DNA of 64,000 nucleotides from Acinetobacter haemolyticus CIP 64.3 = MTCC 9819 (GCF_000369065.1 NZ_KB849804.1:113303-177302); one strand, 5' to 3'; counted from the stretch's first letter, positions 1-10,421 are shown. Notes: generated by a model from the sequence alone, not told the origin. Translations and numbers: made by a program.

Positions 1-276
1 TCGGCTTTGCGTTTAGCATCTGCCTCGGCTTTGCGTTTAGCATCCGCTTCGGCTTTTGCTTTAGCATCTGCCTCGGCTTTGCGTTTAGCATCTGCCTCGG
101 CTTTTGCTTTGGCATCTGCTTCGGCTCTACGTTTAGCATCTGCTTCGGCTTTACGTTTAGCATCTGCGTCAGCTTTTGCTTTGGCATCTGCTTCGGCTTT
201 GCGTTTAGCATCTGCTTCGGCTTTGCGTTTAGCATCTGCCTCAGCTTTACGTTTAGCATCTGCTTCGGCTTGACGT
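1..276. repeat. 24-bp tandem repeat inside tolA coiled coil
   Basis: About eleven imperfect copies of a 24-base unit (core gcatctgcttcggctttg plus cgttta, with variants ending in ctttag or ctttgg) run from the left edge to about 276. Each unit encodes eight residues of the TolA heptad-like coiled coil on the minus strand. The array also keeps a plus-strand frame open (LRLASASA-type peptide), which is an artefact of the periodicity and not a gene. Copy number is expected to vary between strains by slippage or recombination. Confidence 0.9.
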
Positions 277-629
277 TCTTGAGCAGTTAGTTTTTCTTGT
301 TGGATTTGTTCTGCCTTCTGTTTTTCAGCTGCAAGCTGTTGTTCAGTCGGCTGTGATGGCGTTGCTGGTAAATTTTGTGGCAACGTTTCATCTACAATAG
401 GGCTTTGAATCTCTTCGGCTTGATTTTCAGCTGTGGTTTCATAATCGATTGTTTGAGGTAAGTCATCTGGATTGACCAAAATCGTTTTTACTTTTTTTGG
501 TTGCTCAAGAGGTTTGCTCATACCTAAATACAACAAGCCAACAATAGCCACAGCATGAATACCTAGCGTAAAAGCTAGTGCGATCGCATTTTGTTTTTCT
601 TTAAAAGGCGGCTTTTGGAATTTTTTCAT
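1..629 (-). CDS. tolA: TolA, inner-membrane component of Tol-Pal (3' end off window)
   Basis: TolA spans the periplasm and links the TolQR motor in the inner membrane to TolB/Pal and the outer membrane. Reading on the minus strand from the ATG at 629, the protein has a short basic N-terminus (MKKFQKPPFKEKQ), one membrane helix (about residues 15-35), a Pro/Gln-rich stretch, and then a long Ala/Lys/Glu coiled coil made of 8-residue repeats of the AEADAKRK type. The coiled coil continues past the left edge, so the C-terminal globular domain is not seen. It starts three bases after the tolR stop, in the same operon. The assignment rests on architecture and on tolQR next to it and is very secure; only the full length is unknown. 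Confidence 0.93.
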   Translation of the reverse strand, partial: MKKFQKPPFKEKQNAIALAFTLGIHAVAIVGLLYLGMSKPLEQPKKVKTILVNPDDLPQTIDYETTAENQAEEIQSPIVDETLPQNLPATPSQPTEQQLAAEKQKAEQIQQEKLTAQERQAEADAKRKAEADAKRKAEADAKRKAEADAKAKADADAKRKAEADAKRRAEADAKAKAEADAKRKAEADAKAKAEADAKRKAEADAKRKA

Positions 630-632
630 AGT

Positions 633-1085
633 TTATTCTAACGGCTTAGTCAGCAGGCCTACTTCAGTTAGACCCGCATTTTGTAAACTTGCCATTAGAG
701 CAATCACATCACCATAAGGACGTGATTGATCACCATTTACCAAAACGGTCAGCGTTTTATTTTCTTGCTCGGCTTGGGTTTGAGCATCATTTAGAATACT
801 TTCTAACTCTTGAAATGACAGAACCTGATTTTTATCATGCTCTTTATATTCTAAATAAATATTGCCATTGCTACCGAGCGTAACGATTGGTGGTCGCTCT
901 TTTGACTCAATTGGATTGTTATTGGCTTGTGGCAAATCAACCTTGATTCCACTGGTAATCATCGGTGCTGTAACCATAAAAATGACTAACAGCACAAGCA
1001 TGACGTCAATATAAGGAACGACATTCATATCGCTTTTGAGCGGCTTTTTGATGCGTTCAAAACGCCCTGATCGTTGAATCGCCAT
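633..1085 (-). CDS. tolR: TolR, ExbD-family proton-channel subunit
   Basis: TolR pairs with TolQ to form the proton-driven motor that energises TolA during outer-membrane constriction. The protein (150 residues) has a short basic cytoplasmic N-terminus, one membrane helix at about residues 21-43, and a periplasmic ExbD/TolR domain ending in AGLTEVGLLTKP. The conserved membrane aspartate sits in the motif VPYIDVMLVLLVIFMV (Asp27). Its ATG overlaps the tolQ stop by one base (TAATG), a sign of translational coupling, and tolA follows after three bases. Length and motif are normal for the family. Confidence 0.95.
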   Translation of the reverse strand: MAIQRSGRFERIKKPLKSDMNVVPYIDVMLVLLVIFMVTAPMITSGIKVDLPQANNNPIESKERPPIVTLGSNGNIYLEYKEHDKNQVLSFQELESILNDAQTQAEQENKTLTVLVNGDQSRPYGDVIALMASLQNAGLTEVGLLTKPLE

Positions 1086-1783
1086 TATGCATCTTCCTGA
1101 GCCGTTCCAATCGATTGACGTTGTAACAGCGCCACCATTTCTTCCGCAAAAAGAGCACGATCTGAATAGATGGCTTCACCTTTCGCTGTAAAATGGTTAA
1201 ATGCAAGTACTGCCGGAATCGCAGCAAATAGACCAATTGCAGTTGCAATTAATGCTTCTGCGATTCCTGGGGCAACAGTGGCCAAAGTCACTTGATCAAC
1301 TGCAGCAAGACCAATAAAGGCATTCATGATGCCCCAAACGGTACCGAATAAACCAATGTATGGAGCGACAGAACCAATGCTTGCTAATACGCCTAGGTTT
1401 TGCTCTAAACCGCCTTGTTCGCGGCTTAGACCAACGCGTAACATACGTTCAGTACCTTCAATGGTTTGAGCTGTGTCAGCTTTACGTTTTTTAAGTTTAA
1501 AGAACTCAGATAAACCTTGATAAAAAACATCTTCTAAACCGTTACGTTTAGAGTTCAATTGGGCATTGTTATATAGGGTATTTAGCTCAGCACCAGACCA
1601 GAACATTTTTTGAAAATGCTCATCATCTTGCCCCGTTTTTTTAAAGCTCATATGCAATTTAGCAATCACAAACCAACTATAGATTGAGGCAAGTAATAAG
1701 ATCAGCATGACCAGTTGTACAACAGGGCTTGCTTGTAAAATAAGGTCAGAAATGTGCATTGAAGATTCTAAATTAGTTGCCAT
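1085..1783 (-). CDS. tolQ: TolQ, MotA/ExbB-family proton-channel subunit
   Basis: TolQ is the multi-spanning subunit of the Tol motor. The 232-residue protein has a first membrane helix near residues 14-40 (VVQLVMLILLLASIYSWFVI), a long cytoplasmic loop, and two further helices around residues 130-205. The second of these carries the MotA/ExbB-type motif GSVAPYIGLFGTVWGIM and the third AEALIATAIGLFAAIPAVL. It lies 19 bases after ybgC and directly before tolR. ExbB of a TonB system is the only close alternative, but the ybgC-tolQ-tolR-tolA order settles it. Confidence 0.95.
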   Translation of the reverse strand: MATNLESSMHISDLILQASPVVQLVMLILLLASIYSWFVIAKLHMSFKKTGQDDEHFQKMFWSGAELNTLYNNAQLNSKRNGLEDVFYQGLSEFFKLKKRKADTAQTIEGTERMLRVGLSREQGGLEQNLGVLASIGSVAPYIGLFGTVWGIMNAFIGLAAVDQVTLATVAPGIAEALIATAIGLFAAIPAVLAFNHFTAKGEAIYSDRALFAEEMVALLQRQSIGTAQEDA

Positions 1784-1802
1784 AAGTCACTGTGCCAAAA
1801 GT

Positions 1803-2216
1803 TTATTTTTCGTCCTGTGCTAATTCTTTTTGAATCAGATCACGAATTTCTTGAGGAAGTCGTCGAGGCATTAACTCTTTGTTTAAACATGCCAACACAA
1901 CCTCACCAGAAGCCAGCAAGATTTCACCACGATAAATATTTTGTTGCAACACAAAAGATGCAGCTTTACACGAAATAACACGTGCTGTAACGGTAATCAA
2001 ATCATCCATTAATATAGGGCGTACATATTTGACTTGAATTTGATGCACAACGAAGTTGTAGTCTTGTTGGTGCCAGTAGTGGTCAACGCCTGCTGCGCGT
2101 AACCACTCGGTACGGGCACGCTCCATAAAACGGATATGATTGGCATGGTAAACAATACCGCCTGCGTCAGTGTCTTCGATGTATACACGGATATTAAATT
2201 CAAAATGATTTGCCAT
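1803..2216 (-). CDS. ybgC: YbgC-type acyl-CoA thioesterase, Tol-Pal associated
   Basis: A hotdog-fold thioesterase of the 4HBT/YbgC family, a cytoplasmic enzyme that hydrolyses acyl-CoA or acyl-ACP thioesters and is typically the first gene of the tol-pal cluster. The start at 2216 gives MANHFEFNIRVYIEDTDAGG, which places the catalytic aspartate in the family motif (Y)EDTDAGGIVYHANY-like sequence (here EDTDAGGIVYHANHIRFMER). An upstream in-frame ATG at 2240 would add eight residues (MYQEWIFI) that the family lacks. It is followed closely by tolQ. Family and context are secure; the physiological substrate is not known from sequence. Confidence 0.92.
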   Translation of the reverse strand: MANHFEFNIRVYIEDTDAGGIVYHANHIRFMERARTEWLRAAGVDHYWHQQDYNFVVHQIQVKYVRPILMDDLITVTARVISCKAASFVLQQNIYRGEILLASGEVVLACLNKELMPRRLPQEIRDLIQKELAQDEK

Positions 2217-2307
2217 GATAAAAATCCATTCTTGATACAAGGTGTTGAATAGTGTCGCAGTTTAGCATATTGATTTTTGGGGCAAATGGCACAACAGATC
2301 AAGCAAG

Positions 2308-2970
2308 CTATTCGTTTGAGTTTTTATCTAAGATTAAAGTCTGCGTTGCATAATCTTCTAAATGTTCAGCAAAATAGCCTGCAACAATCAAGGTTTTTAG
2401 AGGATCATCTTTTACTTTATTGTATTGAACGTAATCTTTTATACTGTCGTATAGCATACATAAACCTAAAAAACCAACTGCAAAAATGATAAATACCAAC
2501 CATTCAGGGGCTTGGTTAAATAAGTAAAGTGAAATGCCGAGCATACAGCAACTGATCAATAAAATTGCCAAGTTTTTAAAACTCAGTATCGGTTTGCGCG
2601 GTGGGCGATGCTCCTCGACCATCTGCTTTAGATCGTCTTGAAAGCATAATGAAATAAAGATTGCAGCATGCGTAAGGTCAAAGGAAAGCGATCTGAGTGA
2701 CCAATCCAAATGTGTGGTGCTGTTGAATTGTTCAAGCTGCTCACTAGAAAGGGAAACAGCTTGTTGTTTTGAATCGATTAGTTGGCAAGAAAGTGACAAT
2801 GCAGAATGAGCTTTGAGAAGTGCATCTAAAAAATGTCTTTGCTCTTGGCAGTATTCCGAGAATTTGACATGTCGAGGTAACACTTCGGTAGGTGGTAAAT
2901 CAGAAATAACATCTTGATAAGATGCTTTAATTTTTTCTATAAGTTGTAACTCATCAGCAGTTGAATTCAT
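2308..2970 (-). CDS. Unknown protein with two membrane helices
   Basis: I do not recognise a family. The 220-residue product has a soluble N-terminal part of about 125 residues, rich in Gln/Leu/Ser and probably helical, then two hydrophobic segments separated by a short loop (about residues 130-150, LAILLISCCMLGISLYLF, and 154-175, WLVFIIFAVGFLGLCMLY), and a charged C-terminus. There is no signal peptide, so the N-terminal part is probably cytoplasmic. The gene begins 11 bases after the ruvB stop and is likely transcribed with ruvAB, although a role in recombination is not implied by the sequence. GC content and codon use resemble its neighbours. Confidence 0.8.
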   Translation of the reverse strand: MNSTADELQLIEKIKASYQDVISDLPPTEVLPRHVKFSEYCQEQRHFLDALLKAHSALSLSCQLIDSKQQAVSLSSEQLEQFNSTTHLDWSLRSLSFDLTHAAIFISLCFQDDLKQMVEEHRPPRKPILSFKNLAILLISCCMLGISLYLFNQAPEWLVFIIFAVGFLGLCMLYDSIKDYVQYNKVKDDPLKTLIVAGYFAEHLEDYATQTLILDKNSNE

Positions 2971-2981
2971 TATTTATCCAA

Positions 2982-3980
2982 TTATGATTCAGGCGGTGTC
3001 ATACCAAATTGTAAATAAGCCATATTGGTTGCAATACGACCACGTGCAGTACGCATCACATAGCCTTGCTGGATCAAATAAGGTTCAATCACATCTTCCA
3101 GTGTTCCACTGTCTTCAGCCATTGCCGCAGCTAAAGCCTCAACCCCAGTCGGACGACCTTCAAAACGTTCTAAAAGCATAGACAAATAACGGCGGTCTAG
3201 TGTATCTAAACCATCCTTATCAACATTTAACATATCTAAGGCGCGTTGCGCCATGTCTTGAGTAATTTCACCAGTCCCTTTGACTTGAGCATAGTCACGA
3301 ACTCGACGTAACAGGCGGTTGGCAATACGAGGTGTACCACGTGAGCGACGTGCAATTTCCATTGAGCCATCATGCGTGATTGGCACATCCATGAGGTTTG
3401 CAGAACGAGTAACAATATGAGTTAAGTCTTCGACAGAGTAAAACTCAAGACGCTGTACAATACCGAAACGATCGCGTAGAGGAGAGGTCAGTAAGCCAGC
3501 GCGTGTGGTTGCAGCTACGAGTGTAAATGGTGGTAAATCAAGCTTAATTGAACGGGCAGCAGGGCCTTCACCAATCATAATATCGAGTTGATAATCCTCC
3601 ATTGCTGGATAGAGAATTTCTTCAATCACGGGTGAGAGACGATGAATTTCGTCAATAAACAGAACGTCGCCTTCTTCAAGATTGGTCAGCATTGCAGCTA
3701 AGTCACCAGCGCGTTCCAGTACTGGGCCAGAGGTTGACTTTAAATTGCCACCCATTTCTCGCGCGATAATGTTTGCCAGTGTGGTTTTACCCAAACCTGG
3801 TGGACCAAAAATCAGGGTATGGTCTAAGGCCTCACCACGACCGCGAGCTGCGCCGATGAAGATTTCCATTTGCTCACGGACTACAGGTTGACCAATATAG
3901 TCAGCCAATGACGTAGGGCGAATGGCGCGATCAAAATGATCTTCTGGTTTTTCTGTTCCGCTAATAAGACGATCTTGCAT
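2982..3980 (-). CDS. ruvB: RuvB, Holliday junction branch-migration ATPase
   Basis: RuvB is the hexameric AAA+ motor that drives branch migration with RuvA. The 332-residue protein shows the Walker A motif GPPGLGKTT (about 59-67), Walker B LFIDEIHR (107-114), sensor 1 in LVAATTRAG, the arginine-finger region TSPLRDRFG, and the C-terminal winged helix with the terminal [10 protein letters not shown] motif. Length is normal. It lies seven bases after ruvA and before a two-TM unknown gene, all on the minus strand. No RuvC gene is present in this window. Confidence 0.97.
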   Translation of the reverse strand: MQDRLISGTEKPEDHFDRAIRPTSLADYIGQPVVREQMEIFIGAARGRGEALDHTLIFGPPGLGKTTLANIIAREMGGNLKSTSGPVLERAGDLAAMLTNLEEGDVLFIDEIHRLSPVIEEILYPAMEDYQLDIMIGEGPAARSIKLDLPPFTLVAATTRAGLLTSPLRDRFGIVQRLEFYSVEDLTHIVTRSANLMDVPITHDGSMEIARRSRGTPRIANRLLRRVRDYAQVKGTGEITQDMAQRALDMLNVDKDGLDTLDRRYLSMLLERFEGRPTGVEALAAAMAEDSGTLEDVIEPYLIQQGYVMRTARGRIATNMAYLQFGMTPPES

Positions 3981-3987
3981 ATATCAA

Positions 3988-4593
3988 TTACTTCATCATG
4001 GATTTAAGCGCAGCACGAATAATATCGGCAGACTCAGTATAGTCTGCTTTCACAGCAGCAACAGCTTTTTGTGCTTCAGCAGGTTTATAACCCAACGATT
4101 GTAATGCGGCTTCGGCTTCGGCAACAGGTGAGTTTGCCATAAATTGAATTTGAGCGGCTGCCGTATTTGTTGTGCCGCCAGTTGAATTTGCCAAAGCTTT
4201 AAAACGATCACGTAATTCAATCATTAAACGCTCGGCAGTTTTTTTACCGACACCAGGAACTTTAATCAGTGTATTGATATCATCATGCTCAATCGTATGA
4301 ATCAGTAACTCAACACTCAATGTCGATAAGATACCTAAAGCCATTTTAGGACCAACACCATTGACTTTTAGTAAGGTTCGGAAAATTGTCTTTTCCTGTG
4401 CATCACTAAAACCATAAAGTTGTTGGGCATCTTCACGAACCACAAGGTGTGTCCATAAAGTCACTTTCTGTCCTTTTTGTAATTGGCAAAATGTTGAAAG
4501 TGGCGTGTCAATTTCATAGCCAACACCATTTACATTGAGTAAGACAGTTGGGGTCTCTAAGGCAAACACTTCGCCAATTAAACATCCGATCAT
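3988..4593 (-). CDS. ruvA: RuvA, Holliday junction-binding subunit
   Basis: RuvA binds four-way junctions as a tetramer and loads RuvB. The 201-residue protein has the N-terminal OB domain (MIGCLIGEVFALE), two helix-hairpin-helix motifs (VNGVGPKMALGIL and VPGVGKKTAERL, about residues 78-130), a low-complexity Ala/Thr/Gln linker and the small C-terminal domain that contacts RuvB (ALQSLGYKPAEAQKAV). It is the first gene of ruvAB and begins about 130 bases from the end of dgt. Confidence 0.97.
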   Translation of the reverse strand: MIGCLIGEVFALETPTVLLNVNGVGYEIDTPLSTFCQLQKGQKVTLWTHLVVREDAQQLYGFSDAQEKTIFRTLLKVNGVGPKMALGILSTLSVELLIHTIEHDDINTLIKVPGVGKKTAERLMIELRDRFKALANSTGGTTNTAAAQIQFMANSPVAEAEAALQSLGYKPAEAQKAVAAVKADYTESADIIRAALKSMMK

Positions 4594-4668
4594 TGAGTCT
4601 TTTCACTTAGTTGTTGATGGTTGAATAGTAGATGCCATTTGTTCTAAACGCAAAATGGCTTTTAGAAT

Positions 4669-4689
4669 TTTGCATGACTATTATGCAAA
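4669..4689. promoter_or_regulatory. Perfect 7-bp dyad upstream of ruvA
   Basis: The sequence TTTGCAT, seven bases, then ATGCAAA forms a perfect inverted repeat in the 132-base gap between ruvA (start 4593) and dgt (end 4726). It could be an operator for ruvAB. There is no long T-run, so it is not an obvious terminator. No regulator can be named. Confidence 0.3.
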
Positions 4690-4725
4690 TAAAACAGTAT
4701 AAAATAGCCTAAGTAAGTTCTTTGA

Positions 4726-6066
4726 TTAAAAGAATCCAACTTTATTACCTTTCAACTCTTGCGCCAAGCTATAGGCTTGGTGGTCAGAGAACTTACTAAT
4801 AATATCCAAAACCTGCATGATATTTTGATAATGATTGCTTTGGAAGTTTGCGCCTGAGTGCTGCAAAATAGAAAGTAAACGCTGTTCTTTAAAACTTAAT
4901 GTTTTATGAGGCATTGTTAGTGGAACAAAAGCATCCAAAATGGTTTGCAAACTTTGATGTGCAATAATTTCTAAACCAGATTTTTGTGGATGTTCAAAAA
5001 TACGGTCGCGTGCAAGGTTTTTTGCCGTTTGAATGCCTGCTTCAATATCTGGTGAGCAATATTGTAAAAGACTGCCTTTGAGTTGACCTGTAATAATCTC
5101 ATAATGATGCTTTGCAAAAGCAGTCGTTACTTCGTCAACTAAGCGTTTCATGACTCGCCCACGCAAAGCGGCAATTTTTTGTTGCCAAGTGGTATGTGGT
5201 AAATGCAGTTCTTCTGGGCGACCAAAATCGGCGATTAAATTCAGAAAGATAGGTTCAACTTCATCATAATCCAACATATTAAGAATAATGCCATCTTCTA
5301 AATCAATCAGTGCATAACAAATATCATCAGCAGCTTCTAATAAGTAGGTCAATGGATGACGACAATAATGATAGTCACCGAGTTGAATCAAACCGAGTTG
5401 TTCCGCAAGCTGTTTTAAGATTTCTTTTTCGGATTGATAACAACCGAATTTTGCCCGTTGATGTGAAGGTGTGTCACCTTGTTCATTAATGGTTTTGGAT
5501 AACCACGGATATTTGAGATAAGCACCCAGTGTCGCGCAGGTGAGGCGCATACCACCATCATCAGGATGATAGTCAATACGGCTGAGTAGACGAAGTCCTT
5601 GCGCATTGCCTTCAAACTGTCTTACATCAGCTTCTTCTTCTGGAGTCAGTTTGGTCAGAAAGTCTCGATGTGAGGCATCATCAAACCATTCACGAATGGC
5701 ATATTCACCTGCATGACCAAAAGGGGGATTTCCAATGTCATGAGCTAAACATGCTGCTTGAATAATTGCACCAACATCGGCAGGGGAAATCCACATCGGT
5801 AATTCATCTTTGATTTTTTCTGCAGCTAGCATACCGAGTGAACGACCAATACAGGAGACTTCAAGTGAATGAGTCAGACGTGTATGAATCCCATCATGTT
5901 GAGTCAGAGGGTGAACCTGTGTTTTTCTATTCAGTTGACGAAAACTTTGGGAAAATATAATTCTGTCGTAGTCTTTGTGGAATGGGCTTCGAGCCAACTC
6001 ATTACTGCTTTTTTTACTACCTAAACGAATTGCGGATAGCAATTCCAACCAACGCATTTGTTCCAT
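4726..6066 (-). CDS. dgt: dGTPase-like deoxyguanosinetriphosphate triphosphohydrolase
   Basis: An HD-domain enzyme that hydrolyses dGTP (or other dNTPs) to the nucleoside and tripolyphosphate. The 446-residue protein carries the typical N-terminus with FRQLNRKTQVHP, then HTRLTHSLEVS and the metal-binding AHDIGNPPFGHAGE (about residues 110-125), followed by YLLEAADDICYALIDLEDG. It belongs to the longer clade of the family. The codon for residue 4 is an alternative ATG (6057) giving MRWLELL; the ribosome-binding sequence does not decide between them. It stands alone on the minus strand, facing away from purL. Confidence 0.92.
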   Translation of the reverse strand: MEQMRWLELLSAIRLGSKKSSNELARSPFHKDYDRIIFSQSFRQLNRKTQVHPLTQHDGIHTRLTHSLEVSCIGRSLGMLAAEKIKDELPMWISPADVGAIIQAACLAHDIGNPPFGHAGEYAIREWFDDASHRDFLTKLTPEEEADVRQFEGNAQGLRLLSRIDYHPDDGGMRLTCATLGAYLKYPWLSKTINEQGDTPSHQRAKFGCYQSEKEILKQLAEQLGLIQLGDYHYCRHPLTYLLEAADDICYALIDLEDGIILNMLDYDEVEPIFLNLIADFGRPEELHLPHTTWQQKIAALRGRVMKRLVDEVTTAFAKHHYEIITGQLKGSLLQYCSPDIEAGIQTAKNLARDRIFEHPQKSGLEIIAHQSLQTILDAFVPLTMPHKTLSFKEQRLLSILQHSGANFQSNHYQNIMQVLDIISKFSDHQAYSLAQELKGNKVGFF

Positions 6067-6418
6067 TTATCATTATTCAAACTAAGTTCGCTTCATCATG
6101 CCAAAAAAAAGATGAAAGCACTAGCGTAGGGCGACATAGATTGTCTTGTTGATAGAAAACTAAATCAGAATAATCACTAAAATAATCGGTCAAATATTTA
6201 AAAAACTGAAATGTGATTTGTTCTGCAAAATACAAGAATTGTTACGAATAAAGTAAAATGGTTCAGGTGAGACAGAAATAGGGCATTCATCGTCGAAAAC
6301 TCTGATTTTTAAGTTGGATATGGCTAGCTGAAAAGAGGCTTTCACAGTAGAATATGCGCTCTTTCATAAGTCACATTGCGGTGGGTCTGTTCGATCTGCC
6401 CGTGGAGCCAAAGTCAAC
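6067..6418. other. 352-bp divergent intergenic region between dgt and purL
   Basis: This AT-rich region must hold the promoters of dgt (leftward) and purL (rightward). I see several hexamers resembling -10 boxes (for example TAAAAT near 6256 and TAGAAT near 6350) but no pair with a good -35 at the right spacing. A GGAG sequence about 11 bases before the purL ATG is the likely ribosome-binding site. There is no recognisable riboswitch or PurR-like box. Confidence 0.4.
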
Positions 6419-9400
6419 ATGTTTATCGTGGCCGGTGCATCAGCACATTCTTCTTTTAAGAAAGCTCAACTCTTAAACCGTTTAGCGTCAATGAGTTCTG
6501 TTCAATCTTTTGACAGCCAGTGGGTTTATTTGTTTGATCAAGCGCTCAACGAGCAGCAACATCAATCGGCATTACAACTTTTAAACGATGGTCAATCTTT
6601 CGAACTTCGCCAAGCTGCAAGTGATGAAATCCAAATTTTAGTAACTCCACGTGTTGGCACAATCTCTCCGTGGTCGTCGAAAGCAACTGATATTTTCCAA
6701 AACTGTAATACACCAGTGCACCGTTTAGAACGTGGTCTTTTATTTACGTTAAAAGGTGTCACTGAAATTACGAATGAAGTTAAACAAGTACTTCATGACC
6801 GTATGACAGAAACAGTTTTTGCTCAAATTGAAGAGGCAAAAGCTTTATTCTCAGAAACTGCGCCGAAGCCACTCAACTCAATTGATATTTTGGGGCAAGG
6901 CAAAGAAGCATTAGTTAAAGCGAATAATGAGTTTGGCTTTGCTTTATCTGAGCAAGAAATTGATTACTTAACCGAAGCGTTCACTAAGCTTGGTCGTAAT
7001 CCAAATGACATCGAATTGATGATGTTTGCTCAGGCGAATTCTGAACATTGTCGTCATAAAATCTTTGGTTCTGAATGGACAATTGATGGTGAAAAACAAC
7101 CATTATCATTGTTCCAAATGATTAAGAATACCTATAAAGAATCGCCAACCGATGTGTTATCGGCATATAAAGATAATGCGTCTGTGATCGTGGGTTATGA
7201 CACGATGCGTTTTTATCCGAAAGCGGATGAAAATGGCCACTTCGTTTATAAATATAAGAGCCAGGCTGCTCATATCCTGATGAAGGTGGAAACCCATAAC
7301 CATCCAACTGCAATTGCGCCATTTGCGGGTGCTGCAACAGGTTCGGGCGGTGAAATCCGTGATGAAGGTGCAACAGGTCGTGGTGGTAAACCAAAAGCAG
7401 GTTTAACAGGCTTTACGGTTTCTAACTTGAATATTCCAGGTTTTGAACAACCTTGGGAAGAAAACTACGGTAAACCTTCACGTATGGCATCGCCATTACA
7501 AATCATGATTGAAGGTCCATTGGGCGGTGCGGCGTTTAACAACGAGTTTGGTCGTCCTGCATTGAATGGTTATTTCCGTACCTTCGAACAGAATGTGAAT
7601 GGTGAAGTTAAAGGCTTCCATAAACCAATTATGATCGCTGGTGGTTACGGCAACATTCGTCCTGACCATGTTGAAAAAGATGCGATTCAATCAGGTGACT
7701 TGCTCATCGTATTGGGTGGTCCTGCCATGTTGATCGGTCTTGGTGGTGGTGCTGCATCATCTGTAGATAGCGGTACCATGGGCGAGAGTTTAGACTTTGC
7801 TTCGGTACAACGTGAAAATCCAGAAATGGAACGCCGTTGCCAAGAAGTGATCGATACATGCTGGCGCTTAGAAGACTTTAACCCAATCGTGTCTGTACAC
7901 GACGTTGGTGCGGGTGGTCTATCAAATGCGATGCCTGAACTAGTGAATGATCACGAGTTAGGTGCTGTATTGAACCTTCGTAAGATTCCATCTTTAGAGC
8001 CAGGCATGAGCCCGATGGAAATCTGGTCAAATGAAGCGCAAGAACGTTATGTGTTAGCGATTCGTCCAGAATCTTTAGAACAGTTTGAAGAAATTTGTGC
8101 ACGTGAGCGTTGTCCGTTTGCTGTATTGGGTGAAGCGACTGAAGCACGTCATTTGACTGTTGAAGATCCATTGTTTGAAAACAATGCAGTCGATATCCCA
8201 ATGCAAGTGATGTTGGGTGGTACGCCTCGTATGCAACGTTCATATGAAACGATTGAACGTAAAGGTAATGACTTTGATGCATCAAAAGTTGATTTGAAAG
8301 ATGCGATTTTCCGCGTATTGAAAAATCCAACAGTTGCGTCTAAATCATTCCTGATCACAATTGGTGATCGCTCGATTACCGGTATGGTTGCACGTGATCA
8401 AATGGTTGGTCGTTGGCAGGTTCCTGTTGCTGATGCAGCAGTGACCACCACTAGCTTGCAAGGCTTCACGGGTGAAGCAATGGCGATGGGTGAACGTCCA
8501 CCAGTTGCTTTGTTAAATCCTGCTGCATCTGCACGTTTAGCGGTTGCGGAAGCAATTACCAATATTGCATGTGCTAACATTGAACAAATTAGCGATATCA
8601 AACTTTCTGCAAACTGGATGGCTGCTGCTGGTCAAAAAGGTGAAGACCAAGCTCTGTTTGAAGGCGTGAAAGCGATTGGTATGGAAATGTGTCCTGCATT
8701 GGGTATCGCTATTCCTGTTGGTAAAGATTCACTTTCAATGCGTACCACTTGGAATGATGGCGAGGATAAAGCCGTTACTTCTCCAATGACAGGCGTAATC
8801 ACCGCATTTGCACCTGTTTTAGATGTGCGTAAAACATTAACACCTGAACTTAAGGACTTAGCAGATTCAGTACTTGTACGTATTGATTTATCTAAAGGTC
8901 AATTCCGTTTAGGTGGTTCGATCCTTGCGCAAGTATATAAAGCAATCGGTTCGGTTACCCCAGATGTTGATAGTTTTGATGACTTCAAAGCATTCTTTGC
9001 CTTGATTCAAGATTGGAACAATCGTGGTTTAATCAAGGCTTACCATGACATCGGTGATGGTGGTTTACTCGCAACTGTTGCGGAAATGATGTTTGCTTCG
9101 CGCTTAGGTGTGGCTTTAGAAACCCAAAGTACTGAAAGCTTATTTGCTGAAGAAATTGGTGCAGTGCTTCAAATTACGGCTGCTGATTGGGCACAGTTAG
9201 AAATTGAAGTTGCAGCATCTAGCTTGAAAGATGCCATTGCAGTTGTTGGTCGTGTGAATTCAACTGATCAATTGGTTGTAAATGGTTTAACACTTGAGCG
9301 TGCTGAACTACAACAAGCTTGGGCTGAAGTATCTCACCAGATCCAACGTTTACGTGACAACGTTGAAACAGCTGATCAAGAGTTTGCCTTAATTGCAGAT

Positions 9401-10249
9401 AAAAACCACAAAGGTTTAATTGCTCAACCAACTTATGACTTAAATGAGCCAGTTGAAGCGCCGTTTATCAATACACGTCGTCCAAATATGGCAATTTTGC
9501 GTGAGCAAGGTGTAAATGGTCATGTGGAAATGGCTGCTGCTTTTGACAAAGTGGGCTTCAATACCATCGACGTACACATGAGTGACTTGCTTGCAGGTCG
9601 TGTGAGCTTAAGTGACTTTGAAGGTTTAGTGGCGTGTGGTGGCTTCTCATACGGTGACGTGATGGGTGCTGGTGGTGGCTGGGCGAAATCAGTATTGTTC
9701 AATGCGAAATTACGTGATCAGTTCGAACAATTCTTCCATCGTGAAAATACATTCAGCCTAGGCGTATGTAACGGCTGTCAAATGATGTCACAACTTGCAC
9801 CACTGATTCCGGGTGCAGAGCATTGGGGACGTTTCCACCGTAACATTTCAGAAGTATTTGAAGCGCGTGCAGTGAACGTTCGTGTAGAGAAATCTGTTTC
9901 TGTGTTGCTTGAAGATATGCACGGCTCAATTTTACCGATCGCAGTTGCGCATGGTGAAGGTCGTTTAGTTGCGACAGAACAACAACTTGCTGCATTAAAT
10001 GCTGAGCATCAAGTGGTGTTACGTTATGTAGATAGCTTGGGTAATCCAACTCAACATTATCCATTAAACCCAAATGGATCGCCTGAAGCGATTACAGGTC
10101 AAACCTCTAAAGATGGTCGTGCGACAGTCATGATGCCGCACCCTGAGCGTAACTTCCGTGCTTTACAGCATTCTTGGAAGCCTGAAGATTGGGCTGAAGA
10201 TGGTGCTTGGTTGCGTATGTTCCGCAATGCACGTAAATTTATTGGTTGA
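6419..10249 (+). CDS. purL: Phosphoribosylformylglycinamidine synthase (FGAM synthetase)
   Basis: PurL converts FGAR, glutamine and ATP to FGAM in step four of de novo purine synthesis. The 1276-residue product is the large single-chain form of Gammaproteobacteria. It has an N-terminal PurS-like domain, a linker, two AIRS-type synthetase halves (with [31 protein letters not shown]-type segments around residues 290-325, given here in part) and a C-terminal class I glutaminase. The nucleophile Cys1117 lies in GVCNGCQMM and the His/Glu partners in MMPHPERN. Length and all motifs are intact. It is monocistronic, with a terminator immediately downstream. Confidence 0.98.
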   Translation: MFIVAGASAHSSFKKAQLLNRLASMSSVQSFDSQWVYLFDQALNEQQHQSALQLLNDGQSFELRQAASDEIQILVTPRVGTISPWSSKATDIFQNCNTPVHRLERGLLFTLKGVTEITNEVKQVLHDRMTETVFAQIEEAKALFSETAPKPLNSIDILGQGKEALVKANNEFGFALSEQEIDYLTEAFTKLGRNPNDIELMMFAQANSEHCRHKIFGSEWTIDGEKQPLSLFQMIKNTYKESPTDVLSAYKDNASVIVGYDTMRFYPKADENGHFVYKYKSQAAHILMKVETHNHPTAIAPFAGAATGSGGEIRDEGATGRGGKPKAGLTGFTVSNLNIPGFEQPWEENYGKPSRMASPLQIMIEGPLGGAAFNNEFGRPALNGYFRTFEQNVNGEVKGFHKPIMIAGGYGNIRPDHVEKDAIQSGDLLIVLGGPAMLIGLGGGAASSVDSGTMGESLDFASVQRENPEMERRCQEVIDTCWRLEDFNPIVSVHDVGAGGLSNAMPELVNDHELGAVLNLRKIPSLEPGMSPMEIWSNEAQERYVLAIRPESLEQFEEICARERCPFAVLGEATEARHLTVEDPLFENNAVDIPMQVMLGGTPRMQRSYETIERKGNDFDASKVDLKDAIFRVLKNPTVASKSFLITIGDRSITGMVARDQMVGRWQVPVADAAVTTTSLQGFTGEAMAMGERPPVALLNPAASARLAVAEAITNIACANIEQISDIKLSANWMAAAGQKGEDQALFEGVKAIGMEMCPALGIAIPVGKDSLSMRTTWNDGEDKAVTSPMTGVITAFAPVLDVRKTLTPELKDLADSVLVRIDLSKGQFRLGGSILAQVYKAIGSVTPDVDSFDDFKAFFALIQDWNNRGLIKAYHDIGDGGLLATVAEMMFASRLGVALETQSTESLFAEEIGAVLQITAADWAQLEIEVAASSLKDAIAVVGRVNSTDQLVVNGLTLERAELQQAWAEVSHQIQRLRDNVETADQEFALIADKNHKGLIAQPTYDLNEPVEAPFINTRRPNMAILREQGVNGHVEMAAAFDKVGFNTIDVHMSDLLAGRVSLSDFEGLVACGGFSYGDVMGAGGGWAKSVLFNAKLRDQFEQFFHRENTFSLGVCNGCQMMSQLAPLIPGAEHWGRFHRNISEVFEARAVNVRVEKSVSVLLEDMHGSILPIAVAHGEGRLVATEQQLAALNAEHQVVLRYVDSLGNPTQHYPLNPNGSPEAITGQTSKDGRATVMMPHPERNFRALQHSWKPEDWAEDGAWLRMFRNARKFIG

Positions 10250-10266
10250 TATGAAATAAAAAAATA

Positions 10267-10291
10267 AGCCACCGTAAGGTGGCTTTTTCAC
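10267..10291 (+). terminator. Rho-independent terminator of purL
   Basis: The 8-bp stem AAGCCACC / GGTGGCTT with a GTAA tetraloop is followed by TTTTTC, starting 17 bases after the purL stop. Confidence 0.85.
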
Positions 10292-10421
10292 GAATATGAA
10301 TTCTTTATTATGGTTTGGAAAATTTCCTAAGTGTTGTATTTTAGTTGTTTGATTTAAAAGCGTATATTCGTTTTTGAGTTATTTGGGTCTAGATGTTAAC
10401 TAATGTAAAAAGATATAGAAT

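Noticed and set aside
7-273. Open plus-strand frame of 88 codons with LRLASASA repeats
   Set aside because: It is the antisense shadow of the 24-bp tolA repeat; periodic DNA keeps all frames open. tolA on the minus strand explains it fully.
1-276. Repeat array considered as CRISPR
   Set aside because: Units are contiguous, 24 bases, without unique spacers, and lie inside a coding frame.
7122-10073. Several antisense frames of 60-150 codons inside purL
   Set aside because: They have no ribosome-binding sites, no recognisable domains and overlap a well-conserved gene.
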